Part shown: positions 1 through 9,579 of the stretch, in pieces
How the letters are laid out: the number at the start of each line of letters is the position of its first letter
Numbering within the stretch: the stretch's first letter is position 1
Assembly: GCA_001557505.1 (NCBI GenBank)
Contig: LSAX01000008.1
Coordinates: forward strand, 2,232,001 to 2,296,000
Length of the DNA: 64,000 nucleotides
Source: Reticulascus tulasneorum
Taxonomy: Eukaryota; Ascomycota; Sordariomycetes; Glomerellales; Reticulascaceae
Reading direction: 5' to 3'
Translations under genes and position numbers: made by a program
The notes under the pieces: generated by a model
Told to the model about the DNA's origin: nothing
The model's input: the letters and a program-made list of their open reading frames with translations, nothing else
Databases searched by the model: none

Positions 1-1373
1 ACGATGAAGAGGCGCTAACTGACGATGAAGAGGCGCTAACTGACGATGAAGAGGCGCTAACTGACGATGGCCACGATCTGAATGATGATGAACGCGACCT
101 GACTGATGATGAACGCGATCTGACTGAGGGTGGCCACGATATGAATGATGATGAACATGCTCTTATTGACGATGAACACGATATCACCGATGATGAACTC
201 CCTGTTAGACAGCGGGCCGAGGGACTTCAATCAATCATCAACAACGGCACCAAGGCGTTTAACGAGAAAAAGCAAGAGGTTGCGGATGGAAAAGTCGGTG
301 CAATGGTCCAGAACACAATCGACAAGGCGATGGTGGAAGGTTTGGGCGACCGAATTAAGCAGCACGTTGACGAGAGAATGGACGAGAAGATTGACAAACC
401 ACTCGACGAGAAGCTCAACAAAAGGCTCAACGAGAGATTCGACGAGATGCTTGACGAGATGCTTGACGAGAAGCTCAACAAGAAACTCGATGAGATGCTT
501 GGTGAGAAGCTCACCAAGCAACTCGATGAGGAGCTCAACAGAAAGCTCAACAAGAGATTTGACGAAGTGCTTGACGAGAAGCTCAACAAGAAACTCGACG
601 AGAAGCTCAGCGAGAAGCTCAGAAAGATACTTGACGAGATGCTTGACGAAAAGCTCAACAGGAGACTCGACGAGATGCTCGGAGAGAAGCTCACCAAGAG
701 ACTCGATGAGATGCTTGACGAGAAGCTTACCCAGAGACTCGATGGGATGCTCAGCGAGAAGCTCTCCAAGGAGCTCAACAAGATGCTCACAATGATGGTG
801 AACGAAACAGTTGCCAAAGAATTCAAGGCCAGAGTGGAGGAACCCGTCGCCAATAAAACAGATGAACCCGTCAACAATCCAAAAAGTGGCATCCAAATCA
901 CCCGTGATGAGTTGACCAGCATCATCAAGGAACGGGATAGCACAATGCTGACTTCATTCGATCGACTGGTGGCAACGGTGCAGGGCGAAATCAGCAACTC
1001 ATTGACAGCGGCTTTTGGACGACAGCAGCAGATGCGACACGATTCTATCGCCAGAGAGTCTCCACGAGTGCCATCATATTCTCTAGCGTTCGATCCGGCT
1101 CGCCGAGAGTCATCAAGACTCGCATCGCCCTCCATGCTTTTCGATGCCCGCCGAGATTCAACACAACCAGCTTTTGTATTGCCGCCTCAGCCAGCATTCC
1201 CAGCCAGGAACGAATTAGAAGGACACCATTTTGGCCAGCTACAACCTAACTTCTATCCCTCGCCATCGCAACCAGTGCCCCAGACATATGGCATGGGTCA
1301 TCAAGAGCGACGGGACTCAAGCCAACTCGCCAGACCCAATTTCGCCAGAGACACCCAAGAGACTAATCGCTGA
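1..1373 (+). CDS. Repeat-built coiled-coil protein, 5'-truncated by window edge
   Basis: The reading frame is open from base 3, so the ATG at 141 is probably internal and the true N-terminus lies outside the window. Three parts are visible. Bases 3 to about 206 encode about ten acidic 7-residue units (DDEEALT, DDERDLT, DDEHALI), the first three being identical 21-bp repeats. From about 342 to 848 there are about 43 uninterrupted 4-residue units, each three polar or charged residues plus one hydrophobic residue (DEKL, NKRL, DEML, GEKL, TKRL), predicting a long amphipathic helix. The last 170 residues are Ser/Pro/Gln-rich with repeated RRDS/RRES motifs and look disordered. No catalytic domain and no family that I recognise. 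The gene seems to have grown by 12-bp and 21-bp slippage. A structural or scaffold role is only a guess. Confidence 0.7.
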   Translation, partial: DEEALTDDEEALTDDEEALTDDGHDLNDDERDLTDDERDLTEGGHDMNDDEHALIDDEHDITDDELPVRQRAEGLQSIINNGTKAFNEKKQEVADGKVGAMVQNTIDKAMVEGLGDRIKQHVDERMDEKIDKPLDEKLNKRLNERFDEMLDEMLDEKLNKKLDEMLGEKLTKQLDEELNRKLNKRFDEVLDEKLNKKLDEKLSEKLRKILDEMLDEKLNRRLDEMLGEKLTKRLDEMLDEKLTQRLDGMLSEKLSKELNKMLTMMVNETVAKEFKARVEEPVANKTDEPVNNPKSGIQITRDELTSIIKERDSTMLTSFDRLVATVQGEISNSLTAAFGRQQQMRHDSIARESPRVPSYSLAFDPARRESSRLASPSMLFDARRDSTQPAFVLPPQPAFPARNELEGHHFGQLQPNFYPSPSQPVPQTYGMGHQERRDSSQLARPNFARDTQETNR

Positions 1374-2071
1374 GCTTGTCTCGAGCAAGTTGGAACTTTG
1401 ATGATCCGGACGTGTCCTTTGTTCTTTGGGAGGGCGATGATACTGTTGGTTACTGGGTCTTGAATCCTCTCCATCACCTAGCTAGATTGTCAATACACGT
1501 GTATCGAATGGGCGGCCGTTTGTGGTCCTTTATGGGTTGTTTGTCGACTGAGACTACTTATAGTGCTGTAGACCGTCTTAACCCCAGCCGTCTTGCCACA
1601 CAAATACCAGTGCCTCCAAACTTAACCGTTTCCACTAGCGAGAGCGCTATGCTAGTCTGCCACATGAAGGTGAATGTACACGAACGCCACACAAATCATT
1701 GATCATGTAACCTGCCGACGATGTAAGCCGACACTATGATGAAAGAAACGTCTATACACACATCCGCTGATTATGAACAAGCCGGATGATGCACGACCCA
1801 ACCCCACTTTCGGTTCCGTGTTCTACATTCCAGTCAACGTCCAGGACAATGAAGTCAATTGTGGGTGAACAAAGACTTGTTTGATGTGGAATAAAGAGAT
1901 TGTGTACGCCCATCCATGCTGTATCCCAAGCCTTGTGGAAGCATTCGCTAGTATATATAGCAGCTCTCCCTCCCGGTCAGAAAGAGCTCTCCATCCAGAG
2001 CTCTCCATCCAGAGCACGCATCCATACATCGAGACAGCCGATCCACAACCAGTTGCCATCAATATATCAAG
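1374..2071. other. Intergenic; TATA box before the Hce2 gene
   Basis: No convincing gene is seen. A TATA-type element (TATATATAG) lies at 1952-1960, about 110 bp before the ATG at 2072. A short tandem repeat (AGAGCTCTCCATCC twice) lies at about 1984-2012 in the likely 5' leader. Confidence 0.55.
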
Positions 2072-2647
2072 ATGCAGTTCACTAACCTTGTTGCCACAGT
2101 CTTTTTTGGCCTCGTTTCCATCTCCGGCGTCCGTGGGCTCTGGATCCCTCCTGCCCATCTAAACATCACCCGCCCTCCTCCACCTAAGCCCGACATCAAC
2201 ATCTCTCATCCCTCTCCACACTCTGGCATCTCCCCGCGTGCAATCTACTACTTCACTTCCCGGAAAAAATGGAAACGAAACCTCTGCGGCGGCTCCTCCT
2301 TCACCGAAACGACCTCCAACGCCGCCTTGAGCAGCGACTGCCAGGAACTGTCGTCGCAGATCTTCCATCAACCGGGCTACTTCACGGCCATGGGCCCCTG
2401 GGACATCACAATGTACCAGCCTCTGCTCACTTACGGCACCTGCTCGTTTGGGATCAAGCCTGCGAGCGAAGATGACTTTTGGATGTACGCTTGGTATGTA
2501 GGCAACCTTGACGTTGGCGACCTGCTTCGTGACTCGGTCTTGATATTTGGCAAGGATGGGATGGTTGGAGCCGAAGGCCAGATGGGCTGCAGGCTTGGAG
2601 AGAGTAAGATGAATGTCCACTGGAGCATCTACAATGCTTACCCTTAG
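2072..2647 (+). CDS. Small secreted Hce2/Ecp2-like effector candidate
   Basis: 191 residues, intronless. A signal peptide is clear (MQFTNLVATVFFGLVSISGVRG). A Pro/Asn-rich linker follows, then a domain of about 110 residues with four cysteines in the contexts NLCGGSSF, SSDCQEL, YGTCSFG and QMGCRLG. This spacing resembles the Hce2 domain (homologue of Cladosporium fulvum Ecp2), a family of secreted fungal proteins that includes plant-interaction effectors and necrosis inducers as well as fungus-fungus antagonism factors. It would be secreted and held by two disulphides. The upstream TATA box and compact structure suit a tightly regulated secreted protein. The family call rests on the Cys motifs and length; the role here is unknown. 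Confidence 0.65.
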   Translation: MQFTNLVATVFFGLVSISGVRGLWIPPAHLNITRPPPPKPDINISHPSPHSGISPRAIYYFTSRKKWKRNLCGGSSFTETTSNAALSSDCQELSSQIFHQPGYFTAMGPWDITMYQPLLTYGTCSFGIKPASEDDFWMYAWYVGNLDVGDLLRDSVLIFGKDGMVGAEGQMGCRLGESKMNVHWSIYNAYP

Positions 2648-3920
2648 GGGCCATTCACACGTCAAACGGTAAGTTTAAAGCAAGATCCCTTTTTAGGAGT
2701 CTACTGCACTAACCTCCATCAAGATACGACAACTAGGCCGCCGCTCCCAGGTAGGTTCCCATCCTTGAAGCTAGCTAACGTCCACTTATTTGAGTATTCA
2801 ATTTCATTCCCACCCGTACATGTGTCACTTTGATTCATCGCGACTGTGCTAATGTGTACAGTAGAGACCGACAAGTTCAGTTTTGGCAAGTCATCAAACA
2901 TTCTGAGCACGGAAATACCTGTGGGGCATTCTATGCTGACAGTGTTCCCCAGCGACGAAGACATAACAGGTAAATATTGGGGTTTGTGTTAGACATGCGT
3001 CGCACACTCTTGAGGCGTATATTGATAAGATCTCTTCAGCAATTCACAACTTGTCAACTGAAGCAGAACAAACTCGTCCTTGCTGACAGCTGATGGCACC
3101 GCTCCCAATATATTGATACACAGTGCCAGTCTAGGACCAGCAGTCCTTGCCTTTAGGTTCAGAATATCCCTATCCTGTTGCCACCGGACGTATCTGCTGT
3201 GGTAACTGTCCCATGAAATACTTGTTTCGGGCCGTTGATGACTGCCGCCGCCTCTACAGACATGCCGATGAAGTTATCAGTCCCTCCCGCGGAAACGTCC
3301 TGAAAGCTTTGGGCAGCTTCCCCTTGGCGTGCACTGTCATCTTGGCATGTATTGGTTCTTTGGTGCGCCTTTCCTCGTTGTGCTTTCACTAGTTGGGTTG
3401 TTTGGTCTTCAGCTACAAGATCGGTTGCATCCCAAGCCGTCTCCTTTCGCTTTTTTTCCGTGCTGCTCATATTCGCAATCGTCGCAACAGTTTCCGCAAT
3501 GAAGGTAAAAGCTTCTCGCTATGGGATATTGGATGTCTCAACTGAATGGATCTGGCTAGGAATCATTTGTCAATTTCCTCAAGACTAAGGTCAAAAAGGG
3601 TCCCTTACAGCTGCGCGATAACGACAGTCAAAATTGTTGTTTGCTTCGTAGTGTTGATTTCCGAAATGACATCGGCAGTCGCGCTTCTACCCCGCTGAAA
3701 CTGGATTCTCGCACGGCAACTGTAGCTAATCCGGGCTTGCTTCCCACTTTTGCGGTCGCTCATGTCCCCTCAAGTGCGGATGGACTCCGCGGCCGGGATG
3801 GATTTGCTCCCGCGACTCAGCTGACCCCTCCTCTAGTACCTTAAGCGAATATGTGCTGAGTGCTCTGTAGTCCGTAAAGCCGCTGTAACTATGAGATTGT
3901 TAGTGCTCTAATTATGCGCT
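2648..3920. other. Gene-free, degenerate DNA
   Basis: Only short open frames (78-103 codons) without recognisable domains, on both strands. It lies just before the NACHT-WD40 wreck and may include eroded parts of the same gene, but I cannot align it to anything. Confidence 0.4.
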
Positions 3921-4555
3921 GTAAACAGTACTGGCAGGGTCATGGATGGGTTTAATTGTCTCATATCCTTGCCATGCCGAGTACCTCCGTGGAGTCGATC
4001 CGCACTCGAGGGGATAGTTCCGCACAAGCTTTCCCGCAGAAGATTCTACAGTAAAGATATGGGATTTAGCTCCCGGCCAGTTCCAGTATCAAGCCACGCT
4101 CACGAGCCATAGCCGCTGTATTGAATTTCTAGCTTGGTCGCCCGATGGTAGTAGACCTGCGTCTGGATCAGCAGACGGTAGTTGAAGATCTGAAATAGGG
4201 CTACCGGCCAGTGTCAGGCTTTGCTTGAGATCAGTAATGTTGATTTTCTATGTTTAGACCGGGTCATGGCTCAAAATTTACAACGAGTGTCGGCATATTT
4301 GATTCGCAACCCTCCACGCCTTCAAGAGTTTCGGCTGCAGACTCGCACTACAGCCCATTGTGCCTACCTCGACATGTCGAGTATGGCTTCAATGACAACG
4401 AAACCTGGATCACATATAAAGGGGGAAATCTTCTTTGGCTACCAAAAGAGTATAGGCCATATTTATCAGCCGTATCTGGAACGGCTGTAGCAATCGGCTG
4501 TGATTCTGGCCGCATTCTGGTCTTTAATTTCAAAGATAACCCAGTTTTGGGATGA
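3920..4555 (+). pseudogene. Remnant of a NACHT-WD40 (NWD) NLR C-terminus
   Basis: Forward-strand fragments in several frames read like the end of a fungal NACHT-WD40 STAND protein. At about 4038-4190 a WD40 unit reads DSTVKIWDLAPGQ, then SHSRCIEFLAWSPDGS and SGSADGS. A second unit (RATGQCQALLEI) follows after a stop where IWD is expected. From about 4390 to 4550 comes the tail typical of these proteins: ETWITYKGGNLLWLP, EYRPYLSAVSGTAVAIGC, DSGRILVFNF. Stops and frameshifts interrupt it and no NACHT domain is visible, so it is a dead 3' piece. Such genes are usually multicopy and fast-evolving, and many are lost. The family call relies on several independent motif matches in the right order. 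Confidence 0.6.
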
Positions 4556-5004
4556 TAAAATCACGTAGTACTCCTATCGTAGGATACAATTCTCCGACAG
4601 ACATTGCTACCTTTAAACGCCCTTTAGACTATCCTGATTTAGAACACATGGCGTCACCGCCGTCAAGGGTCGCTAAAACCATTATCAGTTTCGGGCTACG
4701 TCAGACGGCTATTAGTTGCTCTCGCAGGGGTGCAGGTAATGATCACCAGGAAACATCCACACACACGAAGTAACTACCCGGGTTAAATGATTTCATGGCA
4801 TAAGCTGACTATGGCTCGCGCGGCCGCATCGGTGGATAGGTATGTGGAGATGCTAGAGGCGGTACCTGCATCTGACGTTATAATCGGCTTTCGGCTTTTT
4901 ATATCCGCGAACTACTATAACCACTTGCGGTCCTCCTAGTTCTACTTGTCTCGCGTTACACGGCTTGGTTGACGGCCGATTCTAGAGACATACACGATCC
5001 GACC
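4556..5004. other. Intergenic
   Basis: No supported gene. A 73-codon frame at 4552-4773 has no family features and starts inside the end of the WD40 remnant. Confidence 0.4.
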
Positions 5005-5751
5005 ATGAGTATCACAAGTGCATTAACTGCCTTTCCCAGCATATCACCAATGCCCTCTCAGCTGGGTATTGTATGTGCGCGGTTCAAGGAGCCCCTGGAA
5101 CCGTGGGTGCCTTTCGCCGCAAACACATACCTCTATTCGAAAGGTGCTGTTCCACAAGCAAACGACTCGGTTCCCCACTCGTCTTTCCGAGCATATGTCG
5201 AGCTGAATAACACTGGACGCGAAGGGCAGACGCATCTTTACCACATCGTCAACCACTACGATGCCCTAGACGACATCATGATCTTCTCTCAGGCCAATCC
5301 CTTCGACTTACTCGCACCCGCCGCCAATACCACGCAGCAGATGGTTGACATTGCTCTTCAAGTTGCCGAGAACGATGTCACGCCTTTCAACCCGACCCTC
5401 TTCCACGACGTCGCTGATTGGGAAAAGATCGACTGGAACAGCTCGAAGCAGTCCATCTGGATCAAACCTAGCCAGGTTGCGTCCCTGACGCTTGCTCCAT
5501 TTACCCCGGGCGATTTTTGGACTGCCTTGCTTGGAGGATGCCACCCTCCTGCCATCCGCGCTATGCACGGCGGAACTTATGCCGTCAGAAAGGAGACGAT
5601 TTTGAAACATCCCAAGGCGGTATACGAGAGGGCGCTGGCTGCATTCGAGGAAGCCAATGCTGTCAACCCCGAGGTCGGGTTCTTCATGGAGCGGATGTGG
5701 TCGCCGATATTCTCAAAGAAATACCGACTGAAGAGGATTGAGCGCCCGTAA
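5005..5751 (+). CDS. DUF3431 family protein
   Basis: Single exon of 248 residues from the ATG at 5005; an in-frame ATG at 4969 would add 12 residues. The pattern matches the fungal DUF3431 family: an early variable segment with SQLGIVCARFKEPLEPW, then YLYSKG, then GREGQTHLYHIVNHYDAL and DDIMIFSQANPFD, and a C-terminal HGGTYAVRKETILKHPKAVYERAL segment. The family is widespread in ascomycetes and looks like a glycosyltransferase-fold relative, but its activity is not established. No signal peptide or membrane segment is evident in this model, although many relatives carry one, so an upstream exon may have been missed. Reading frame is intact. Confidence 0.65.
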   Translation: MSITSALTAFPSISPMPSQLGIVCARFKEPLEPWVPFAANTYLYSKGAVPQANDSVPHSSFRAYVELNNTGREGQTHLYHIVNHYDALDDIMIFSQANPFDLLAPAANTTQQMVDIALQVAENDVTPFNPTLFHDVADWEKIDWNSSKQSIWIKPSQVASLTLAPFTPGDFWTALLGGCHPPAIRAMHGGTYAVRKETILKHPKAVYERALAAFEEANAVNPEVGFFMERMWSPIFSKKYRLKRIERP

Positions 5752-5754
5752 AAC

Positions 5755-6179
5755 TGTTGCGTGTGTGGCTGAAGAAGCCGGTCGTGCACAGAGCGCCGGG
5801 GATTGCAACTACCATCAGATAACTAAGGCTAATGAACAAATTGCCAAAGTATACATACCGTAATGTGCCAGGTGGTTACAAAGTAGATGTCAGGTTTGGA
5901 CTAAGTGATTTGTATGCGACCATGTCTATCCCGCAGACTCTGCCATCAATCACGATGACCACTTCAGAACCAAATGACTAAATTACTTTATACCCATTGA
6001 GAGTAAGGTTCTGTATGTGCCTCATTTGGTGGTGGCGCAGCGAATAGTGGCTGGGGCTGAACTTGGTCGCCGATACTTGATAAGGCTGCGATGGCGGTGA
6101 TATCGAATCCCAGAACCTTCGCCCTGACATATCTTCTCGCCGGCAAGATGCCGTGGTGATCAGAAGATATTAGCGCATC
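5755..6179. other. Intergenic, upstream of HET gene
   Basis: No gene recognised; this holds the 3' end of the DUF3431 gene and the presumed promoter of the HET-domain gene. Confidence 0.4.
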
Positions 6180-8207
6180 ATGCCCCCGTTCAAGGATATC
6201 TACAACGCTGTCCTCAGTCGTAAACCTCACCGCTCGAGCCTCGGTTCAACGTACAAATACAAGCCTCTGGATCAAACCAAGGATGTCAGACTCTTGACGC
6301 TGCATCCTGGGAGTCGATGGCAAGAGGTGCGGATCTCACTCGAGGTTGTCAGTATCGGCCAAGATGAAGACGTCCCGTTTGAAGCACTGTCGTATGCCTG
6401 GGGGACAAGCAGAATGCCACGGCCGATTGTAGTTCAAGACGAAGAGGCCGCGAAAGTGCTTGGGTCGTTGTACGTTACGGAGAATTTGGGACAAGCACTC
6501 CGGTATCTTCGTTACCATCAGCGTAAGAGGGTTATGTGGGTCGATGCCATTTGCATCAACCAAGCCGATACTCGGGAGAGAAACCACCAAGTATCCGTCA
6601 TGGCAGATATATACCGCCGGGCTACTCAGGTCATTGTATGGCTGGGACAAGAGAAACAGAATAGCTCGCTTGCCATGGGCTTGATACAAGACCTGGGCTC
6701 GAGAGTCAGGGTGGACTGGCAGCATTACACCATCAACCCTTCGGCGAACAAACAAGACGAGATTGGCTGGGCAGATCCTCACACCCGGTTTCCGCACTCC
6801 TCGAACTCGCTCCACGCCGTCTACTTGTTGCTCCAACGGCCCTGGTTCGAAAGACTGTGGATCAGACAGGAGATTCAGTTGGCCAAGAAAGCACAGGTGC
6901 AATGCGGTCTATACCAAGTTGATTGGGAGCAGTTTCGCTCTGCTACGTACTGCTTGTTCATGAAACCAGGCGACTACGTGGACACGAAGAAGCAGATGGA
7001 CCCGCTCAAGAAGAGACTGGAGCTGATCTTACAGTTTGCAACGCCATATAAAAGATACTGGCTGCCAGACATCTTGTACGACACGCAGTCTTCCAGGTGC
7101 TCGGATCCTCGGGACAGAGTATACGCAATGCTCGGTCTCCTCGTCAAGCGACACCAACTACTGGGCATCGAACCAGACTACTCCAAGAGTGAACTGGACA
7201 TCTTCCGCGATGTCCTTCTCCTCGATTTGACGCGCGGGCGATCTTTGGCCATGCTTTGCAGTTGTCGAATCGCCAATCCGAACAAGATCACAAGCTGGCC
7301 TAGTTGGGTGCCCGATCCATCAGATATGGCAAGGCCAAGCCCACTTTACTACTCAAGAGTGCATGGTGGCATAAATCCAGTCGCGCAATGCCTGGACGGA
7401 CGGGCTCTCAAGGTTATGGGGCTCGAGATAGCGACTGTGAGCAAAGTGGATCGAGTTAAAAGCACCGAGGGAAACCCACTTGATCGAGCGGAAGAGCTGT
7501 ATCGGATTATTTCAAGGCGAGATCTCTCGGCAGAGTATGTCGGCGGCGGTCAGCTTGTTGGAGCGTACGCGGACGCGCTCTGCACAGGCCGTTTCGCAGA
7601 AAACTACCACCCGATTCGAAGAGATCTTCCAGAAAGAGCGCGAGCTAAAGATGATCTTCAAAGCTTGATTGATAATTACGGCGATATAGACGTTCCTACC
7701 ATCCGGCTTGTCCTGGAACAATCTCTTGAGAAGTTTCTGTCGATGGCAGTCACACAGACCGCGGAGCGGGCTTTCTTCGAGACAGGCCAGGGTTATATCG
7801 GTCTAGGTGCGAAAAATGTCGAGCACGGGGATAAATTATGTGTACTCTTTGGTTGCCCCTTGCCTATCATTCTACGACCGCTGGGCTTCCAAAAGTACCA
7901 AGTTGTTGGAGACGCATACTGCCCCGGAATAATGCAAGGACAGGCGGTACTTGGCAACCTACCAGACGACATGGATATTGTGCTGGACGCTCCGGGTAGG
8001 AACTCCAAGTTCCCCTTTTTACTTCGACACGCGAACACTGGGGATATGATCCATATCGACCCTCGGGTTCTAGAGATTTTCCCGGGCATAACGTCGAATT
8101 CCCAGGAAGATCGTACAGTCTGGGTAGATGAAGATGGCGATGTGAACGTGGCCCGGGAGGCGCTGAATACCACCTTCGATGACATGGTGGAGTTCTGCTT
8201 AGTATAA
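6180..8207 (+). CDS. HET-domain (heterokaryon incompatibility) protein
   Basis: 675 residues, one uninterrupted exon. The HET signature begins at residue 67 with FEALSYAWG, continues with VMWVDAICINQAD at about 118-130, and closes with IYRRATQVIVWLG at about 147-159. HET domains trigger programmed cell death or growth arrest when non-self is recognised during hyphal fusion; they are distantly TIR-like. The segment after residue 200 (RPWFERLWIRQEIQLAKKAQVQCG) is the usual conserved extension of this large class. The C-terminal region lacks any NACHT, WD40 or ankyrin partner, so it is a stand-alone HET protein. No signal peptide. The intact frame among neighbouring wrecks suggests it is maintained. 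Confidence 0.9.
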   Translation: MPPFKDIYNAVLSRKPHRSSLGSTYKYKPLDQTKDVRLLTLHPGSRWQEVRISLEVVSIGQDEDVPFEALSYAWGTSRMPRPIVVQDEEAAKVLGSLYVTENLGQALRYLRYHQRKRVMWVDAICINQADTRERNHQVSVMADIYRRATQVIVWLGQEKQNSSLAMGLIQDLGSRVRVDWQHYTINPSANKQDEIGWADPHTRFPHSSNSLHAVYLLLQRPWFERLWIRQEIQLAKKAQVQCGLYQVDWEQFRSATYCLFMKPGDYVDTKKQMDPLKKRLELILQFATPYKRYWLPDILYDTQSSRCSDPRDRVYAMLGLLVKRHQLLGIEPDYSKSELDIFRDVLLLDLTRGRSLAMLCSCRIANPNKITSWPSWVPDPSDMARPSPLYYSRVHGGINPVAQCLDGRALKVMGLEIATVSKVDRVKSTEGNPLDRAEELYRIISRRDLSAEYVGGGQLVGAYADALCTGRFAENYHPIRRDLPERARAKDDLQSLIDNYGDIDVPTIRLVLEQSLEKFLSMAVTQTAERAFFETGQGYIGLGAKNVEHGDKLCVLFGCPLPIILRPLGFQKYQVVGDAYCPGIMQGQAVLGNLPDDMDIVLDAPGRNSKFPFLLRHANTGDMIHIDPRVLEIFPGITSNSQEDRTVWVDEDGDVNVAREALNTTFDDMVEFCLV

Positions 8208-8722
8208 CCATGGTTATGATCTCACCGATGAGGAATGAGTCTCTAATACCCCTCGAGGACCGACCATCGAGCTTGCTGGTCTTGCGGGTATAATCATGAC
8301 GTTCGTCGTTGCGATACGTTTTTTACGGGGCAGAGAATGTTAAACGGCTTGGGACGGGACAATATCCTCATTATGCTAGCATGAACTGGGTACATAGCAT
8401 GAGAAGAGAAAGGCAAGTGGTTAACGATAGAGGTTGTGTTGGAGAATGAACGGAAGTGGGGTTAGAGAGGTAGGGTCCCGGCGCCATGTACCGGTAGTGC
8501 TCATGTTACTAAATTGCCTGGATTCACGTCCTGTGAATGCGATGCTGCTCAGTATGGTAGCGATGTTATAGCCTAGGTGCTCATGGGAATGAAATGAAAC
8601 ATCTTATAAACTCGGTATTGACAGATATTTAACTAGTAGCGGCCTTAACAGGTAGCTCACCCTACTTCACCATTATCTGCTATAAACTGGATTTATGCCG
8701 CCATTCAATATCTCTTACACAC
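8208..8722. other. Intergenic between convergent genes
   Basis: 3' flanks of the HET gene (+) and of the esterase gene (-). AT-rich patches, no gene seen. Confidence 0.4.
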
Positions 8723-9579
8723 CTAATTAAATTGCGAAAAGAACTTCCAGGTATTTTGAGGGGCGAAAGGCGTTGATGAGCCGCTGTCCACCTGGGATGG
8801 GTTGTGGTCTCCGTTGTGGACCACCCAAGTTACGGGGTAGTCCTGCTTGCAGCCCGTATAGACAGTCGCGACTGATTTGGCCCCTTGAGGCTGGGTTTCC
8901 GAGGCTGCGGCGCATCCGTTGTTCTTGACGAACCTGTCGCGCATCGAGCGGCCACCTGAAATATTTAGGACGGAGTCGGCGGTGCCGTGCTGTCCGTAGT
9001 ATGCGACCGGGTCATTGCCGCCGACACAACCACTGAGCACCCCGCCTGACAGAACAGCAACGGCGCGGATGTCCTTCGGCCGGGCACATGCGAGGGCATA
9101 TGACATGGCCCCGCCGTAGCTGAAGCCAGTGGAGAAACGGAGCCTGGTATCCACGCAGAGATCCGCCTCGATCGTCTTGACCATGTTGTCGAAGAAAGTC
9201 ACGTCCTCGCCCCCGCGTTGGCCCAGCCGGCGTTGAGTCCGTTGGGTACGACGAAGATGGCGCTGTTGTTTGCGAGCGGCAGGAGACCGTAGTAAGGCAG
9301 CGCACCGCCGCGGTTCGGATCCTCTCCATTGACAATTTTGGTGGCGCTGCCGCTGAGTTGATGCCAGGTGAAGATAAGGCGGTATGGGCGGTCTTTGTCA
9401 TACTGATCCGGGAGCTTCATGATATACTCTCGCTGCTTGCCGTTGACTGTCATAGTGTAGGTCCGGCTGGCTATTGTCGGGTTCTTGCCGCAGCCGGCCG
9501 ATTTCTCCGCCAAGGCCATGCCCAGTGACGCCAGGACAAGAAACGTCACTGCCACGATCATATTCGGCCGTCCCTGCAT
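8723..9579 (-). pseudogene. CE1 feruloyl-esterase-like gene with a single-base frameshift
   Basis: Two abutting frames encode the halves of one secreted CE1 esterase of the feruloyl esterase / PHB-depolymerase-like type. The first (9579-9199) has a signal peptide, then GCGKNPTIASRTY, VNGKQREYIMKLPDQYD and a segment ending ANNSAIFVVPNGLNAGWANAG. The second (from 9202) continues with FFDNMVKTIEADLCVDT, the nucleophile motif GFSYGGAMSYALACARP, DPVAYYGQHGTADSVLN and a C-terminal NGDHNPS that could carry the histidine. The family alignment runs straight through if one base is added in the C5 run at 9210-9214, so no intron is needed. Intact relatives release ferulate from plant cell-wall arabinoxylan. 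The break could be a real inactivating mutation or a homopolymer base-calling error. Confidence 0.75.

Noticed and set aside
145..896. Long frames in other frames and on the minus strand across the repeat region
   Set aside because: They are shadows of the repeats; low-complexity Ser/Thr/Arg or Leu/Val translations.
1376..1702. 108-codon frame after the coiled-coil gene
   Set aside because: It begins with TTG rather than ATG, has no family features, and follows a stop directly; most likely 3' untranslated sequence.
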